Source: Adiantum capillus-veneris (lineage: Eukaryota > Streptophyta > Polypodiopsida > Polypodiales > Pteridaceae). From it: a DNA stretch of 64,000 nucleotides. Shown piece by piece: positions 10,518-23,029 of this stretch. The stretch spans positions 32,542,396 through 32,606,395 of the forward strand of contig CM043960.1 in the NCBI GenBank assembly GCA_014529385.2, in the 5' to 3' direction. The notes under the pieces are model-generated. The model had not been told where the DNA came from, searched no databases, and saw only the letters and a program-made list of their open reading frames with translations. The translations under genes were made by a program, and so were the position numbers. Every line of letters begins with the position of its first letter. The first letter of the stretch is position 1.

Positions 10518-10871
10518 GCAAATGTATAAAATGTTAAAAATGAAGAAAGTTTTTTTGTCTTATAAGACTCTCTTTTTCTTTATTGTGCGCAAAAATGTAG
10601 TATGCATGCTTAGATCAACTTTGCGGAGACGACGCCTCCCAAACACCAAGTAGAGCTTGTCACTCTACTATGAAAGATTGATAGGACTAATGTGCAGACA
10701 TGCTTGTGGCAGCCTCAGGCTCTCAAGCGCCAAATGGACTAGTCATCCATTGTGGAATGATGTCATAGGGTAACATAGGGATCCTCTACCCGCTAAGAAA
10801 AGGACTCATGAATATGCTTTATCTTCTTTACACCATAGTCGAGGACGACTATGATTTCAAGAGAGAGGTAA
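10518..10871 (+). promoter_or_regulatory. Element A 3' untranslated region, hairpin and polypurine tract
   Basis: After the stop codon, CATAGTCG (10834-10841) and CGACTATG (10846-10853) form a perfect 8-bp stem with loop AGGA. The purine tract AAGAGAGAGGTAA (about 10859-10871) directly precedes the 3' LTR and would prime plus-strand DNA. The CGAGGACG hairpin core recurs at the same place in family H. Confidence 0.75.
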
Positions 10872-12457
10872 TGTCATAATAATCAATATCTAATTCTCCT
10901 AAATGATTTTCTCATATTAAACTGATCATTTAATGTGGGGAAGTGCCAAGGGAGAAAAAGCTAGAATATTGGTTAAGCTACCAGACCGGCCACAGTAGGG
11001 ATCCAAAGGAGGGAAAATAGGGATCCAAAGGGGGGGCCATCTGCAAAAGAGCCATGTGCAGCAATGGGCTAAAAAGACCCTAAGGGTCAGCCCATTAAGA
11101 CTTCCAAAATGCTAAGGTTCAAAAATTCAAAGGTTGTGTCCAAAGGGTTAAAGCTTAGGGGGAATTGGATGCTTTGTGTGCTCTCCTTTGTCAACATACA
11201 TCCCTACACATGAGGGGGCGAGCCCTAAAGGTAGGGGATGAAAGAGAAAGTCACACACACACGCGCTCCCTTTACACAAAGGGAATTAGGGACACATGTC
11301 AGTTCCCTAGCCCAGATGCCCACAAGGTGTGCCCAATTCCTACTGGATGGCCTTGGAGGTGGACCAATGAGAATTAAGCTAGAGTAAATCTAGTTGAATT
11401 AATTTAAAAACATTTAATAAAAGAAACCAATGAGAATTAAGTCTCCTAGAAGACTATTGGGCAGTCTCACAAGGGGTCCAATGAGCATTCAGGAGCCCAA
11501 TGGCTTGCCTGATTCCTATTGGCCAGGAGGCAAAGGGGTCCAATGAGAGTTTAGTTTAATTATTTAATAACCTAAATCTCTCACAAAAGGGGAAAGGGGG
11601 ACACATGTCAGAAGGCTATCACTTATGCTTCTTAATAATCATTGGCTTGACTTGGGGAGAGCCATTGAGGGCTCAGCAAGAGCAAATAGCAAGAGGGCTC
11701 GCCCAAGAGAGAGAGGGGGCTGATTTTTGCAAGGCGTTATCACACACACACACTCACACAATCTCATGTGTGAAGAAAGAGAAGACTATCTCTTCCCAAG
11801 CTTTAATGGAGAGCTCATCACCTACTCCAAGCTTGTGAGATAGAAGCCTACAACGACACACTCTTGGCTTGTGGATGCAAATCCAACCAAGAGCCAAGCT
11901 TCAATGCATGCTCATCTCCTCTACCAAGCTAATTACTAAGCTAAAGCTATGTTAATATGAGTGATTATGTGAGGAGATGTACATATTTCTCGTAAGATAC
12001 TCCTTCTTCCTCTCAATCTACTCTCATACCTTGCTAGCTCTCACCATCTTCGAAGGTGTGTGAGGTCTTGGGTCTGAGAACGGGGATAATTAAAGTTGTT
12101 TTTGTTAAGTGTTTTGCTTAGTGCATGAAGCTTTCATCTTCATTGCACTAGCTATTCTTGAAGGAACACAAAGAATTGTATTGTACAATGTCTCTCTTGA
12201 TTGGAGAAACCATAATACAAAGCCTTTTGGAGGGGGGACTGGCTCCATGCAAATCCGGTCCTCAACTGTTGTCAATAGCTTAATTTCTCTCTCTTTTGAA
12301 AGTATTGTTGATGCTATCTAACTAGGTGTTATGCTTTTTGTTGCTCTCTCCACCCAAGCACTCTTATAATTCTCATTAGGAATCTATTCTAATGAAATGC
12401 CCACTATGTTCATGTTAATTTCCGCTACACATAGTTTTTAGACCATTAAATTTTACA
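10872..12457 (+). repeat. Element A 3' LTR
   Basis: 1586 bp, TG...CA, matching the 5' LTR with about 44 differences counted by eye. It is followed by TGAGTA and the continuation of duplicated segment copy 2. Confidence 0.95.
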
Positions 12458-13502
12458 TGAGTATTGAACCTCACTGAAAACTTGAGAAACATGTTGACAG
12501 ATTGTAATTGCTATGCATAAGTGTTGGCTTCAGCATTTTAGCTGTAGGGTTAGCTTGATGATTGGTGATTGGAAAGTAACATATTTATATTGTTTTACTT
12601 CTGAATAATTAATCTTTGAATAATTTAGCTTTAGATTAGCTGTTAAAAGCCTTAAACATCCTGTGAGGGTCTCAACAGAGATGGCATGGATTGGATATTT
12701 GAAAATTTGTCCATTTTACAGAGGAAATGCTGCCCAAATTTGTACTTTTTAGAGATCGAAAAACTAGAAGATGGAATAATACATAACATAATTTTTGAAA
12801 TTATTTTCCTTTTTGACGCTAGTAACCTCCTGTGAGGGTCTCAGCAGAGATGGCTTTGATTGGAAATTTGAAATTCTATCTGCTATACGAAGGAGATGTT
12901 GTCCAAATTTCTACTTTTGCGAGATTGGTAATCTAGAAGATGGAATGGTACATAAATGTCAAAAAATTCTTGACTTTAGACTGTTGTGGGGAGCTTGGCC
13001 TACAAGGACATTTCATAACATAGAAGTAAGAAGGATTTGTACAGATTTTGAACAAAAATTAATAAGTATACATAATCTTAAAGATATCTAGAATATGATT
13101 CATTTTCTTTTTGTCATAAATCTAATCTCTACTTAGCTGTTAGTTTCTTTGTAATTTTTGACATTGATAACAATTGGAAGGGGTCATTAACATCTATCTT
13201 CCCAAAAGTAATGCTAGTCTGACATGCTTGTGTGCTTGGATGGTGGCAAATAAGAGGTTCCTTTCTTGGGATTACAAAGGGAACTGCAGTAATAGTGGTT
13301 TTGTACTTGTAAACACTTCTCTGATAAGTATATATATGCAATACGTCCAGTCTAAAATGTTGTCATCTGTGCAATCTGGTCTCTATCATGTTTTACTATA
13401 AAGACATATTTGTATGTATTCATGTAACCCTTGTCTGGTCTCCAGTCCCATTGTATGGTTCAATAGTTTGTTAAATCAAAATTTTGTTAGATAATCAAAC
13501 AT

Positions 13503-13510
<8 letters not shown>
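12458..13510. repeat. Duplicated host segment, copy 2, right part
   Basis: Homologous to about 763-1838 of copy 1, ending where the (AC)n tract has expanded. Together with 3309-3577 it is the occupied allele-like partner of copy 1. Confidence 0.85.
12656..13090 (+). repeat. CEGL-RDG coding-like modules, copy 2
   Basis: Two modules start near 12656 and 12823. The second reads TSCEGLSRDGFDWKFEI, then RRRCCPNFYFCEIGNLEDG, and stays open for 98 codons to a TAG at 13089, about 16 codons longer than in copy 1. The reading frame survives several substitutions relative to copy 1. Function unknown. Confidence 0.4.
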
Positions 13511-13839
<329 letters not shown>

Positions 13840-14031
13840 AATTATCATCCACGGAGGTCATATATGACCCATGGGACCAAAATATAACATCACATCAGCT
13901 CCATCTCAATGAGGGTTGATACATATCAGTTAAGGACTGAGGGTCCATCAAGAGGGAAAATAAAGAAAGAGATAGAACAAAACGTAAGGGGGTTCAACTG
14001 AGGGGGTAGCTGGTTTGGGATCTCGAAACTC

Positions 14032-14734
14032 CTAGATGATTGCTTTGCCACCTCGATAGACTGCCCATTTGCCTTGCTTACCTGCTTCATGCATCTTCTT
14101 GAGCTCATGTGCTTCAATCTTAAGTTGATTCATGGGGTGAGTTCTTCAGCAAGGGCCAAAGCTTTTTTCCCTTGAGAAATCAAGATTGGCATGGCAGATT
14201 TGTACGCTCATCTTTGTCCTTGAAAGTGAGTATGCAATGCTTGGCAGCACATGCCTATGTGTGTCGTTGATCCAAGAAACAGTTTTGGGCTTAGAGTAGA
14301 CAGGTTGAAGAATGTCATTGAGCTTGGTGATTGCTTCCTCAAGGGTGTCTTCGGTGGTGCACCAGGAGCCCTCCAATCCTGACCTTGAGGCTAGGAGATT
14401 CTTGTAGTCGGAATTCATGTAGGGCCGCATGTATTTTGGTGTTGATCTTCTTATGTGTTTCTTCATGTGATTCCTTTTTCACTACCATGACAGTCTCCAT
14501 GAGTGAGACTTCTACTTCCTGTGCTTTTGTAAGAAGATTTTGACTCTCTACTTCTTTCACGTCTTTAACCTTGCATAGACGGTCTTTGAGTCTCTCATTC
14601 TCCCCGATAAGTTCTTGAATTTTAGCCTCAAGGGTTGTGATCCTTGCTTCTTGGCGGGCCGTGGGGTCCTTCTTTGGTGCCGTTGCCACCACAAGAAAAC
14701 TCTTGCGTGTAATGGGAGGACTAAGGGACGACAT
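14032..14734 (-). pseudogene. Frameshifted coiled-coil protein gene, family not recognised
   Basis: On the minus strand a frame starts MSSLSPPITRKSF (ATG 14734-14732). It runs through a charged heptad-like stretch (TTLEAKIQELIGENERLKD), typical of a coiled coil. The coding sense then continues in a second frame (SGLEGSWCTTEDTLEEAI, TVSWINDTHRHVLPSIAY, ending near 14150). It continues in a third frame (NQLKIEAHELKKMHE, GKWAVYRGGKAII) to a TAG at 14034-14032. Two frameshifts therefore break a protein of roughly 230 residues. No membrane segment or catalytic motif is seen. It may be a host gene fragment or the captured part of a transposon. Confidence 0.55.
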
Positions 14735-15026
14735 GTCTGCCACAAACGGGACTAATGTCGACTTCTCAAAGTTTCTTCCTTGCAAATGTGTCGATTTCTC
14801 AAAGTTCCTTGCTTGCTGAAAATGGGGTGAGATCAACGGCTTACTTAGGGTTAAATAAATGAAAATGACGCTAGGTATTGTTACTAAGGTTTGTGTAGGG
14901 CTATAGGCGGGTCGATGCTGTGTATGGATGATGAGTGACTCTCGATGCTCCAAAATTGTGGTGATGAGAGTCGCCCACAATGTGGCTGGGAGAGGAAAGT
15001 GTGTAGGTCTAAGTCATGGATGGAAA

Positions 15027-15065
<39 letters not shown>
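15027..15065. repeat. (TG)n(AG)n compound microsatellite
   Basis: A short TG run changes directly to AG. Confidence 0.9.
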
Positions 15066-15067
<2 letters not shown>

Positions 15068-15330
15068 GAGAGGAAGAAAAAAAAAGAGAATTCCGACCCA
15101 CGAAAAACAAGTGAAAAGGATCACGGTGGCTTTGTAAAACAATAACAAAGTGATAAAATCATTAGGTTGAGTTTAATTACAATATATAAGGTGAAGCATT
15201 GTTTGGGAATGTCTTTATTAAGCAATCGAGTTTCCTCGTCGCAAAGAAGCAAACTAGAAATACTAGCAAAATTTTTGAAATTTGCTAGATTTTAAAAATA
15301 ATTTGTCACATATTTCACCATGGTTTTCTC

Positions 15331-15373
<43 letters not shown>

Positions 15374-15943
15374 TATAGGTGAAGCTTCACTTTAGCATTC
15401 AAATAGAATGCAAGAGAAGTCAAGCCATGTGAAGGTGTGAAATGTAAGATGAAATAAAAAGATCCATTTAATATTTTAAAACCGGAATATCATTTAAGGT
15501 CAGTCTCAATCATCACTGAAAACATTGAATGCATGCTGAGCTCAACTCTCCTCTAAGGTTTCTTTTAGAAAGCCTAAAAAGATCTCCAAACAAGGTAAAG
15601 ATTTACGGCGGCCTACATGAGAGAGAGAGAGAGAGAGAGATACCTCGACTCCAACAAAGTGAGAGAGTGGGGAGGCATTCCCATATGCACACATTAAAAT
15701 CCAAAAACGTTCAAATGCCACAAATTGCACCAAAAATCTTTTCGTTTCCTTGTGCCCTTATGTATGAGTGTTATATTACTTGACCTCATGAAAACATAAA
15801 GCATATAAAACAAATTCTTAGTGAGAGTTTAGGAATTGATCTAATTCTTGTATAATATATCATAAAACAAATTACACAATAAAATGATGCATGCTATTAA
15901 ATGAAAGAAATTCATAATATTTTTATGATAAAAAAAAGAAAAA

Positions 15944-16101
15944 AAGTCAAGTGAGCATTAAATAAAGGGACCAAATTACAATCATGGAAAGACCCATTTA
16001 CATTATATAAAGAAAATATACCCTTTATAAAACAAGGAAGTCAATTGAGCATTAAAAGAAGGGACCAAGTTACAATGATGGAAAGACCCATATACATTAT
16101 A
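15944..16101. repeat. Tandem duplication, about 94-bp period
   Basis: The 64-base sequence starting AAGTCAAGTGAGCATTAAA at 15944 recurs, slightly diverged, at 16038. Both copies contain GGAAAGACCCAT. Confidence 0.8.
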
Positions 16102-16239
16102 AAACAAGCTCACCTGACATGTGTCACCAATCCATGATTCTTAACCAACGGTCCAAAAAGTGCACCAATTCTCCACCCACTCTCCTATAGCCTTCTGAAG
16201 GCCAAATATTCAGATATCCATTTGGCAAAGACTTGAAAT

Positions 16240-16289
<50 letters not shown>

Positions 16290-16480
16290 AAGCTTTCATG
16301 TCATAGGAACACATCAAGAGACCTCAAAGCTCTATCTGATGAGTCTTAAACTTAAGACACGGTATTTAAGAGGGAACTATGATAACCAATCCGCCACACT
16401 CAAGATTACTGTAGTTTCCTTTGCTTATTCATTGAAAGAGATCCCAAAGATCTACCCGACAAGTATTGAACTCAAAACTT

Positions 16481-16481
<1 letters not shown>

Positions 16482-16564
<83 letters not shown>
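16482..16564. repeat. (GT)n(AG)n compound microsatellite
   Basis: About 18 GT units followed by about 22 AG units. Confidence 0.95.
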
Positions 16565-16567
<3 letters not shown>

Positions 16568-16939
16568 GAATAATTGAATTTTTATTAACATAAGAACAAG
16601 ACATGTGTGCCTCCTGCTAAATATGATATATATTTGAGCTTACACAAAAGGTAGATTTGACAAAAACGTGTAGATATCCAAATGAATATCTTTTCTCCTT
16701 TTTTTTGTAGAACTCACAATGGTAAGTAAATCTTATGAGCATAACCAAAAAATTACAAATTCTAGTCATGCTTGTGTCAAGCCATGACGTCTCCTAGAAA
16801 TATATACACATCGGCTGACAGGGAGGCCACCCTACGACACTGAAAATGACACCACAGAGAAACTTGACTGAACATGGAGAAAACCTCAACTTGATCAAGG
16901 ACTCATATACTAACTAGTCATTGCGGCACTAATTTCCTT

Positions 16940-17735
16940 GTTCCTTTCATCATTATTTCATCCATTTCCCAATGCCAATAATCGCTTCCCTACTTTCTTG
17001 TATAATCTATGTCAACCTAGCTATTTTCAGGGTGTTCTCAAGAACACCAGAGTTCTTGGCCTTCTACATGTGTTTGAAGTAGAAGAATCTAACAATGTGT
17101 GTGCTGATCAAAAGTGCTCACCTTCATATCCAGGAAGAGATCACTCTTGAAGAACCCTATCTTCCAGATCTTTTGAACCCATTTGCAAATCTTCCCTGCC
17201 AGACTACAAATGGTCGGTCACTCCTTGAATAAGTGAGGGAGGTCTTCACTAGCTGTTTTGTATTGCAATTATCTATCTGGACTACCTTTTGCTAGAACCT
17301 TCACACCAATAGGTAAGGCTCCCCATAGGACCTTCCATAGGAAAACCTTCATCCGAAGCAGCCATTGTGAGCACCAGATGTTTTTCCCGATTGTCACCCA
17401 TCTTGATTTCGGCCATTGCTTGCCCCACTGCTTGTTCAGGGGGAAAAACCAATTTGATGAGAGCATAAGCGTGTTGTACACATCCTTATTTGCGGTTTAA
17501 GGAAATGTCTATTCATGGGTCACCGCCATGCTTTCCACTCAAACTTGGATTTGCAAGGAGGGAACCAACAATTGTCTAGCCATTCTAAAAGCTCTAGTGG
17601 CCAACAGTCTTGCATTCCCACTAAGGTGGAACTAGGAGGCCAATTGGTATGTTCCTTTTCAGCCTCCGTTGCTGCTGCAGTGTGAAAATTAGCCCAGTCA
17701 TTGTAGTCCTTTGTTATTGATCTTTCTAGCAACTT
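16940..17735 (-). pseudogene. LINE-type ORF2 C-terminal remnant (zf-RVT-like)
   Basis: Minus-strand frames read NKQWGKQWPKSRWVTIGKNI and RMKVFLWKVLWGALPIGVKV (17481-17269), then SEDLPHLFKE and ICKWVQKIWK further downstream. The pattern F-LWK-LWGALP-G...L followed by E-LPHLF...W matches the region after the reverse transcriptase in plant LINEs, although the usual cysteines are mostly lost. An upstream frame (17732-17520) is tryptophan-rich and probably belongs to it. No RT core is visible, so this is a 3' fragment with stops and shifts. Confidence 0.55.
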
Positions 17736-17739
17736 CCCT

Positions 17740-18492
17740 CTAGAATAGGTTTAACAGGATGCTTCCTGCCTTAGATAGCCAAGGTGTTGGGGGCAATTGT
17801 AGCATAACCTAATCAACCCAAGACCAACAAAATTATAAATCCTAGGATCGGCAACCCGGATAGGGCATGGAAGTACGAGCATCATCGGATGTATCGAATG
17901 AGAGGATTCAAGAGAATGCTCTCACAGTGCAATAGAGATTAACCACGAATCACTAACTCTAATCACATAATCAATCAAGCATCACCTACACACATTAAGC
18001 CCACCAAAGTCCGACTTGCCATAGACTAGAATCTCTAAGCACACTCTTGACAAGCACACACTAATTGCATTGGTGTTAGCCTCTCTAATCATCACATGCC
18101 AATCAAGGTACTTCATCAAAAGCTACACACATAAGGTGAATGGTGCTAGAGTTTCATTAAACCCATCCACACACAAGCAAACAATAGGGCACATACACTA
18201 ATCACAAGATTAAGAACCAACTTAATTAACCTAATTAGAGATGTTAAATATCGCAAATCGAGTGCTCATAGAAGGATAGGAGTGGTCAATAAGCAAGAAG
18301 TCATATCACACACTCAAATCTAGAATAATGAGAAGGTGAAACTACTTCATGACATAATGGAATATAGAAGAATTAAGACTAATAAATAAAGTAGAGATTA
18401 GATTAAGAAATGCTTCTCTTAGTTACAATGGATTAGCACTAGCCTCTTAAGCATAGGCTTTAAGCTCAAGGCTAGGCTGTCCATAGAGTGGA

Positions 18493-18568
<76 letters not shown>

Positions 18569-19790
18569 CTCAAGAATGAATACTCAAGAATGAAGCCTTG
18601 CATAAAGGTTTTCTTATAAAGGCTTGCACCACAATCCTTTCTACTATGGGATTAAGTTGAGCCCTCTAGCTAGCATATACAATTTGAAACTCCCATGAGT
18701 CCAAGACCTTATACAATGTAAATAGGGAATATTGTGCTCATCCATAGCACATCTCCAACTTAGTGCATAATCAATGTCGCATGTGTTAGTCGCTGCTAAC
18801 ACAAGGGGACGAGTGAGTTATAGAGTTGTGAGACTACCTTGTTATCTCTCCCCATCCCAAGGCCTCTATTACTCTATTGCATTTTTGAACTAGCTCACCC
18901 ATTGTGCCCATCCACAAATGAATATCTTATCTATAGAGATAGCATAGCTAAGAGTGCTATCTATGTATGTTTGTTAGTAATACTGTTTGAGAATAGACTT
19001 ATTAACACACACACATTTCCTTTTGACAAGGAAGAGTGATTACGTCTTTAAGGAAAATTGTTTAATGCATAATGTGTTTGTTTATACAAGTCTAGAAGAC
19101 ATAGCTGATAAGTAGCTTAGAGCACCTTCTAATACATTATCACCTTGGATTGTATAGATTTTTACACAAGAATGATAGAGGAAAGGCCTTCCATTAATTG
19201 ATGTTTTAAAAATGTGATGGCTAGAAGTGGCCTGGTGAAAGGCTTTTCTGCTTGCTTTTCTGCTTGCCTAAGATGAAAGCCATCTATAAAGAGCTCTGCT
19301 AGTCCTACGGTAAGCAATTATATTCCACTAGTACTGAAGTAACATCAGATGGTATCCTAACACATTACAGTTTCCTAGACTTCCATTTCACATTGGACCC
19401 AGCTTTGACTCAGATAGCAACATGATTCAGGATCCCATGTCACAAATTCATACGTGAGAAGCCATAGACAAGGAGATAAGTTTATGAAAAGGGAATAGCA
19501 GTATAAGACCTGCTACATGTAAATCTCACTCATGCTCTCCACATGAACCAAAGAGCCAGGCTGTAGACAAGCTCCCAACGAAGCTCTCTATCACTGCTCC
19601 ACTCCTGAGGTGTAAGTTCTGTGGCAAGCCGGGGTGTAGGCCGACATCTTGCTAGCTAAATAAAACTCAAAACAAAGTGTTGGGCCCATGAGGGTGGACC
19701 ACGCAGCAACACCCCAAGTGTACTACCTAGCTAATGACAAGGCTGGCATCAGCCGTAAAATTCAAAGCCAAACCAGTTGTGCCATGGGGC
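17740..19790. other. Non-coding stretch with one long (AG)n tract
   Basis: I see no gene. An (AG)n tract of about 36 units lies at 18496-18567. A small inverted repeat GTGTTAG...CTAACAC lies near 18784. The rest is AT-rich unique-looking sequence, possibly old LTR remains. Confidence 0.5.
18496..18567. repeat. (GA)n microsatellite
   Basis: About 36 uninterrupted units. Confidence 0.95.
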
Positions 19791-20030
19791 TGTTGGAGTT
19801 AGGGTTGTGGAAAAACACACACAGCTTGGAGAAGACGAAGGAAGCTCAAGGCACACAACAACGAGTGTTTTACTTAGTGTGCAATGGAAAGATTGATAGC
19901 CCTAGAATGATTGGCATATATACAATGTGCGGGGGTAAAAACCTCCTAGAGAGAGAAAAATGCCCTAGCAGTCCTAAGTGTGTTCACACATAACACTACC
20001 ACATGTATATGGAAACAAATCCCCCCTGGG
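19791..20030 (-). repeat. Element D (copia) probable 3' LTR and polypurine tract
   Basis: On the minus strand the coding fragment is followed by the purine tract CCCAGGGGGGATT (20030-20018). A TG...CA stretch of 227 bp follows (20017-19791, TGTTTCCATA to CTCCAACA). The position and ends fit a copia 3' LTR. The 5' partner is missing, so the boundaries are inferred. Confidence 0.6.
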
Positions 20031-20094
20031 AATGATTTGATGAACGAGAGCTGGTACATAGAGTAAAGGGAAGTGCCATGCCCTGAGGACATGA

Positions 20095-21289
20095 TCAATC
20101 CACAAAGGGGAGAAAGACCAAAGCTTTGTGGACAGCTTCAAACTTCTCACAAGACAATGCCTTTGTGAAGAGATCTGCAAGGTTGTCGTGTGTTGGCACA
20201 TAAGCCAAGTTGATATTTCCTGTTGAGAGCCTCTCCCTGACATAGTGGTAATGCAGCTCAATGTGCTTTGTGTGAGCATGAAAAAGTAGGTTCCTCGCAA
20301 CTGCCAATGCGCTCTGGCTGTCAGTGTAGATAGTGTTGGCAGTGTCTTGTCCAACACCCAAATCATCCATAAGGCGTCTGAGCCATACACACTCAACCAT
20401 AGTTGTGAACATTGCCTTGTACTTAGCCTCACAACTAGAAGTGTCCACAATAGGTTTCTTCTTGCTCAACCATGATATACATGAACTGCCAAGCATGAAA
20501 CAAAAACCACTTGTGGACACTCACGTGTCAAAACAACTAGTCCATTTTAAGTCCGCTAAGCATGTAAGTCTGGCGGCAATGATCCCCCCTTGGGATAAAA
20601 CAAGCCAAGATGTAAAGTGCCATTCAAGTAGCGAAAAATCCTCTTGACAGCCTGCCAATGCTTAGACCCTGGGCTATGCATAAATCTGTTGACCTGTGAG
20701 ACTGCAAACTGAATATCTAGCCTCGTGTTGCATACATAAATGAGGCAACCATGAAGACTCATTTTCAAACCTGTTTCAATGGGAGTGGCAATAGGTTTCA
20801 ATCCTCAAGTCCAAACATACATAGCAATGTCTCTATGTAACTTTTTTGACACAAGGGAATACCACCATCACACTGCTTAAACTGTATACCCAAGTAATGA
20901 TGCAACAGTCCCAAATATTTCATCTTGAAAGTAGCATTCAATTCAGCAATATGTCTTACATTTAATCCAATGATTAACAAATCATCCACATAAAGAACCA
21001 CAATGAGAAATACATCACCCTCAGGCTTTACATACAATGTGCTTATTGTTGGATTGTTACGAAAGCCTCGTTTGACCAAATGAGTGTCAACCTTCTCATA
21101 CCAAGCACGGGGAGATTGCTTCAACCCATACAAAGCTTTGTTACATTTTCACACTTTATCCTCTTGTCCTTTCTTGACAAAACCACGAGGTTGCGTTACA
21201 TAAACTTACTCAAATATGTCACCATTCAAGAAAGCGATAACAATGTCTGATTGATGTACGTCCCAACCAAAATGAGCTGCCAATGCCCG
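20095..21289 (-). pseudogene. Element D: Ty1/copia RT-RNase H fragment
   Basis: Reading leftward, the frames give HQSDIVIAFLNGDIFE, then MYGLKQSPRAWYEKVD and catalytic VVLYVDDLLIIG. RLDIQFAVSQVNRFMHSPG follows, then RNase H (SSCEAKYKAM, YTDSQSALAVARN, HTKHIELHYHYVRE, NLADLFTKAL). This is the Ty1/copia order. The three main frames differ, so there are at least two frameshifts, plus stops near 21150 and 21205. The 5' end of pol is cut off at the poly(C) tract at 21290, and gag, protease and integrase are absent. Confidence 0.9.

Positions 21290-21320
<31 letters not shown>
21290..21320. repeat. 31-base C homopolymer
   Basis: An uninterrupted C run sits exactly at the truncated end of the copia fragment. 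It could be real or an assembly or sequencing artefact. Confidence 0.9.
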
Positions 21321-21844
21321 TTAAAGAGGATTATTAGGGAGAATCTTTTGACCCCTCCATTCTAAATCAACACACTCGATGGTCAATTCCTTCCCGTGTG
21401 GGAAATTCCCAAGAGACAAGATCTCAATTCTATTTTTGCTTGTTCCCAGAGCGTGGAGCCCTACAAACCATTTGCGATGCCGTTCTCAAAATCCCTGAGC
21501 ATAGGCCGAGGCCTCTTTGCTCCTTCTCCATGATAGAGTACCTACAAATGCACAAAGATGAAACAACAACTCGTATTGCGAATTCTCAATTGGTACATGT
21601 CGCTCCAAGTACGGGAAAGCAAACTCCGTGTACTGGCTTCTCTCGATCACTTGTAGATTCTTGGCGAAAGTGCTCCTCGTTGTTGGCGTTGGTACTTCTA
21701 GGAGACTGAGAGAGAGCGTGGACTGTTTTTATAGGCTCCCGCACCCGCCAGGAATAGTCGATGCGGAGCTGGCGGGAATAGAGGCAAGAGGTAGCGCTAG
21801 AGTGGGGGAGGGGATGGCGGCAAAATTGGCGAGTGCACAGAGAC

Positions 21845-21975
<131 letters not shown>

Positions 21976-22666
21976 AATTTTTTATTTTCAGCCTCATGGG
22001 TAGCGCTAGTATTTTTTTAAGAGGACTTGGTTTTTTAATTTAAGTGGGTGTGATCACTTTTTTCTAGAATGTGAACCTAGGCAAATCTCAATAAAACTAA
22101 GTGAGCTGAAAATTGATGCTATACAATCACATTCCACGCGTCCCCGGATGTAGTTCTTAGACACACCTAGGGAACACTCACGCACAATGTCTCTCTCTCA
22201 ATCTAAACTTACAGATGCCATCTCTTCTCGCCTGCAAGAGGAGAAAGGGGAAGGGGGAATAGACATTAAATCCACGGAAATGATGGCTTCAATTTAGAAA
22301 GAACACCATATACAACATAGCTCCAAGCTGGCACACTTCTTGGTGAGGTCAAACATAACCTGGTAGCCCTCCTGGCTTCATAATAACTCCTCCTGCACCT
22401 TCTTCACCACGTTCAAAAACTCCAGCAGAAAGGCTCCTAAGCCTTGGCTTCAAAGCAACGGCTTCCAAAAAGTCCGGCTTCAAAAAGATACTTTTACTTC
22501 AAAAAAATCCCTCTTAAGCAAGATACATTTCCCAATAAAAACAAAAATATGAGGCTTTACTTGATCGTGCAACCCTCAAGCAACTCCTTTAGGCATTTTT
22601 CATACATTGTACACAAATGAGCACACCACATTTAGCATCCTTTACACGGGCTCGCCACATTGGCCA

Positions 22667-22681
22667 CTCTCTCTCTCTCTT

Positions 22682-22743
<62 letters not shown>
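22667..22743. repeat. (CT)n microsatellite
   Basis: CT units with a short TTCTTT interruption near 22681. Confidence 0.95.
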
Positions 22744-22747
<4 letters not shown>

Positions 22748-23029
22748 TACTCTACTCATGAAGCACCTCTAGGGCCCCATTTTGGTTGCCACAGCACCGT
22801 GACAACCCCAAGGGAGCCCCTTATCTTCAATAAAAAGGGTTGGGCCCATATGGGCGCGGTGGGAACATACTCCAAAACTGCCACATCAACACTCGCTGTC
22901 AACGGCCATCAACCACTATCGCAGCAGCATTAGACTGTGCGAAGGCCTGCATCACCACCATCTCCCTCACATGCGCTGCCCACATACGGCCGGCTCCATA
23001 GCTAGAGAGCCCAGAGCTCTCTCTCTTGC

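Larger units (their letters stand above)
3578..12457 (+). mobile_element. Element A: near-complete Ty3/gypsy chromovirus
   Basis: An 8.88 kb LTR retrotransposon with TG...CA LTRs (1589 and 1586 bp), an iMet primer site, a gag-pol reading frame, a purine tract and flanking TGAGTA (6 bp, or 5 bp if one base belongs to the LTR). Domain order is Gag, zinc knuckle, protease, RT, RNase H, integrase, chromodomain, which is Ty3/gypsy order. I counted about 44 differences between the LTRs by eye, roughly 97% identity, so the insertion is fairly recent but not new. The empty site survives at 761-770. Four nonsense codons make this copy unable to supply its own proteins. Confidence 0.95.
15066..16930. 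other. Non-coding stretch rich in microsatellites and small duplications
   Basis: No gene seen. It contains (AC)n at 15335-15371, a short AG run at 15621-15641, a 94-bp-period tandem duplication at 15944-16101, (AG)n at 16241-16291 and (GT)n(AG)n at 16482-16564. Sequences near 16320 and 16440 are diverged copies of each other. Confidence 0.6.

Noticed and set aside
16320-16480. Possible tRNA-like or B-box sequence near GTATTGAACTC
   Set aside because: No A box at the right distance and no foldable acceptor stem; it is a diverged local duplication.
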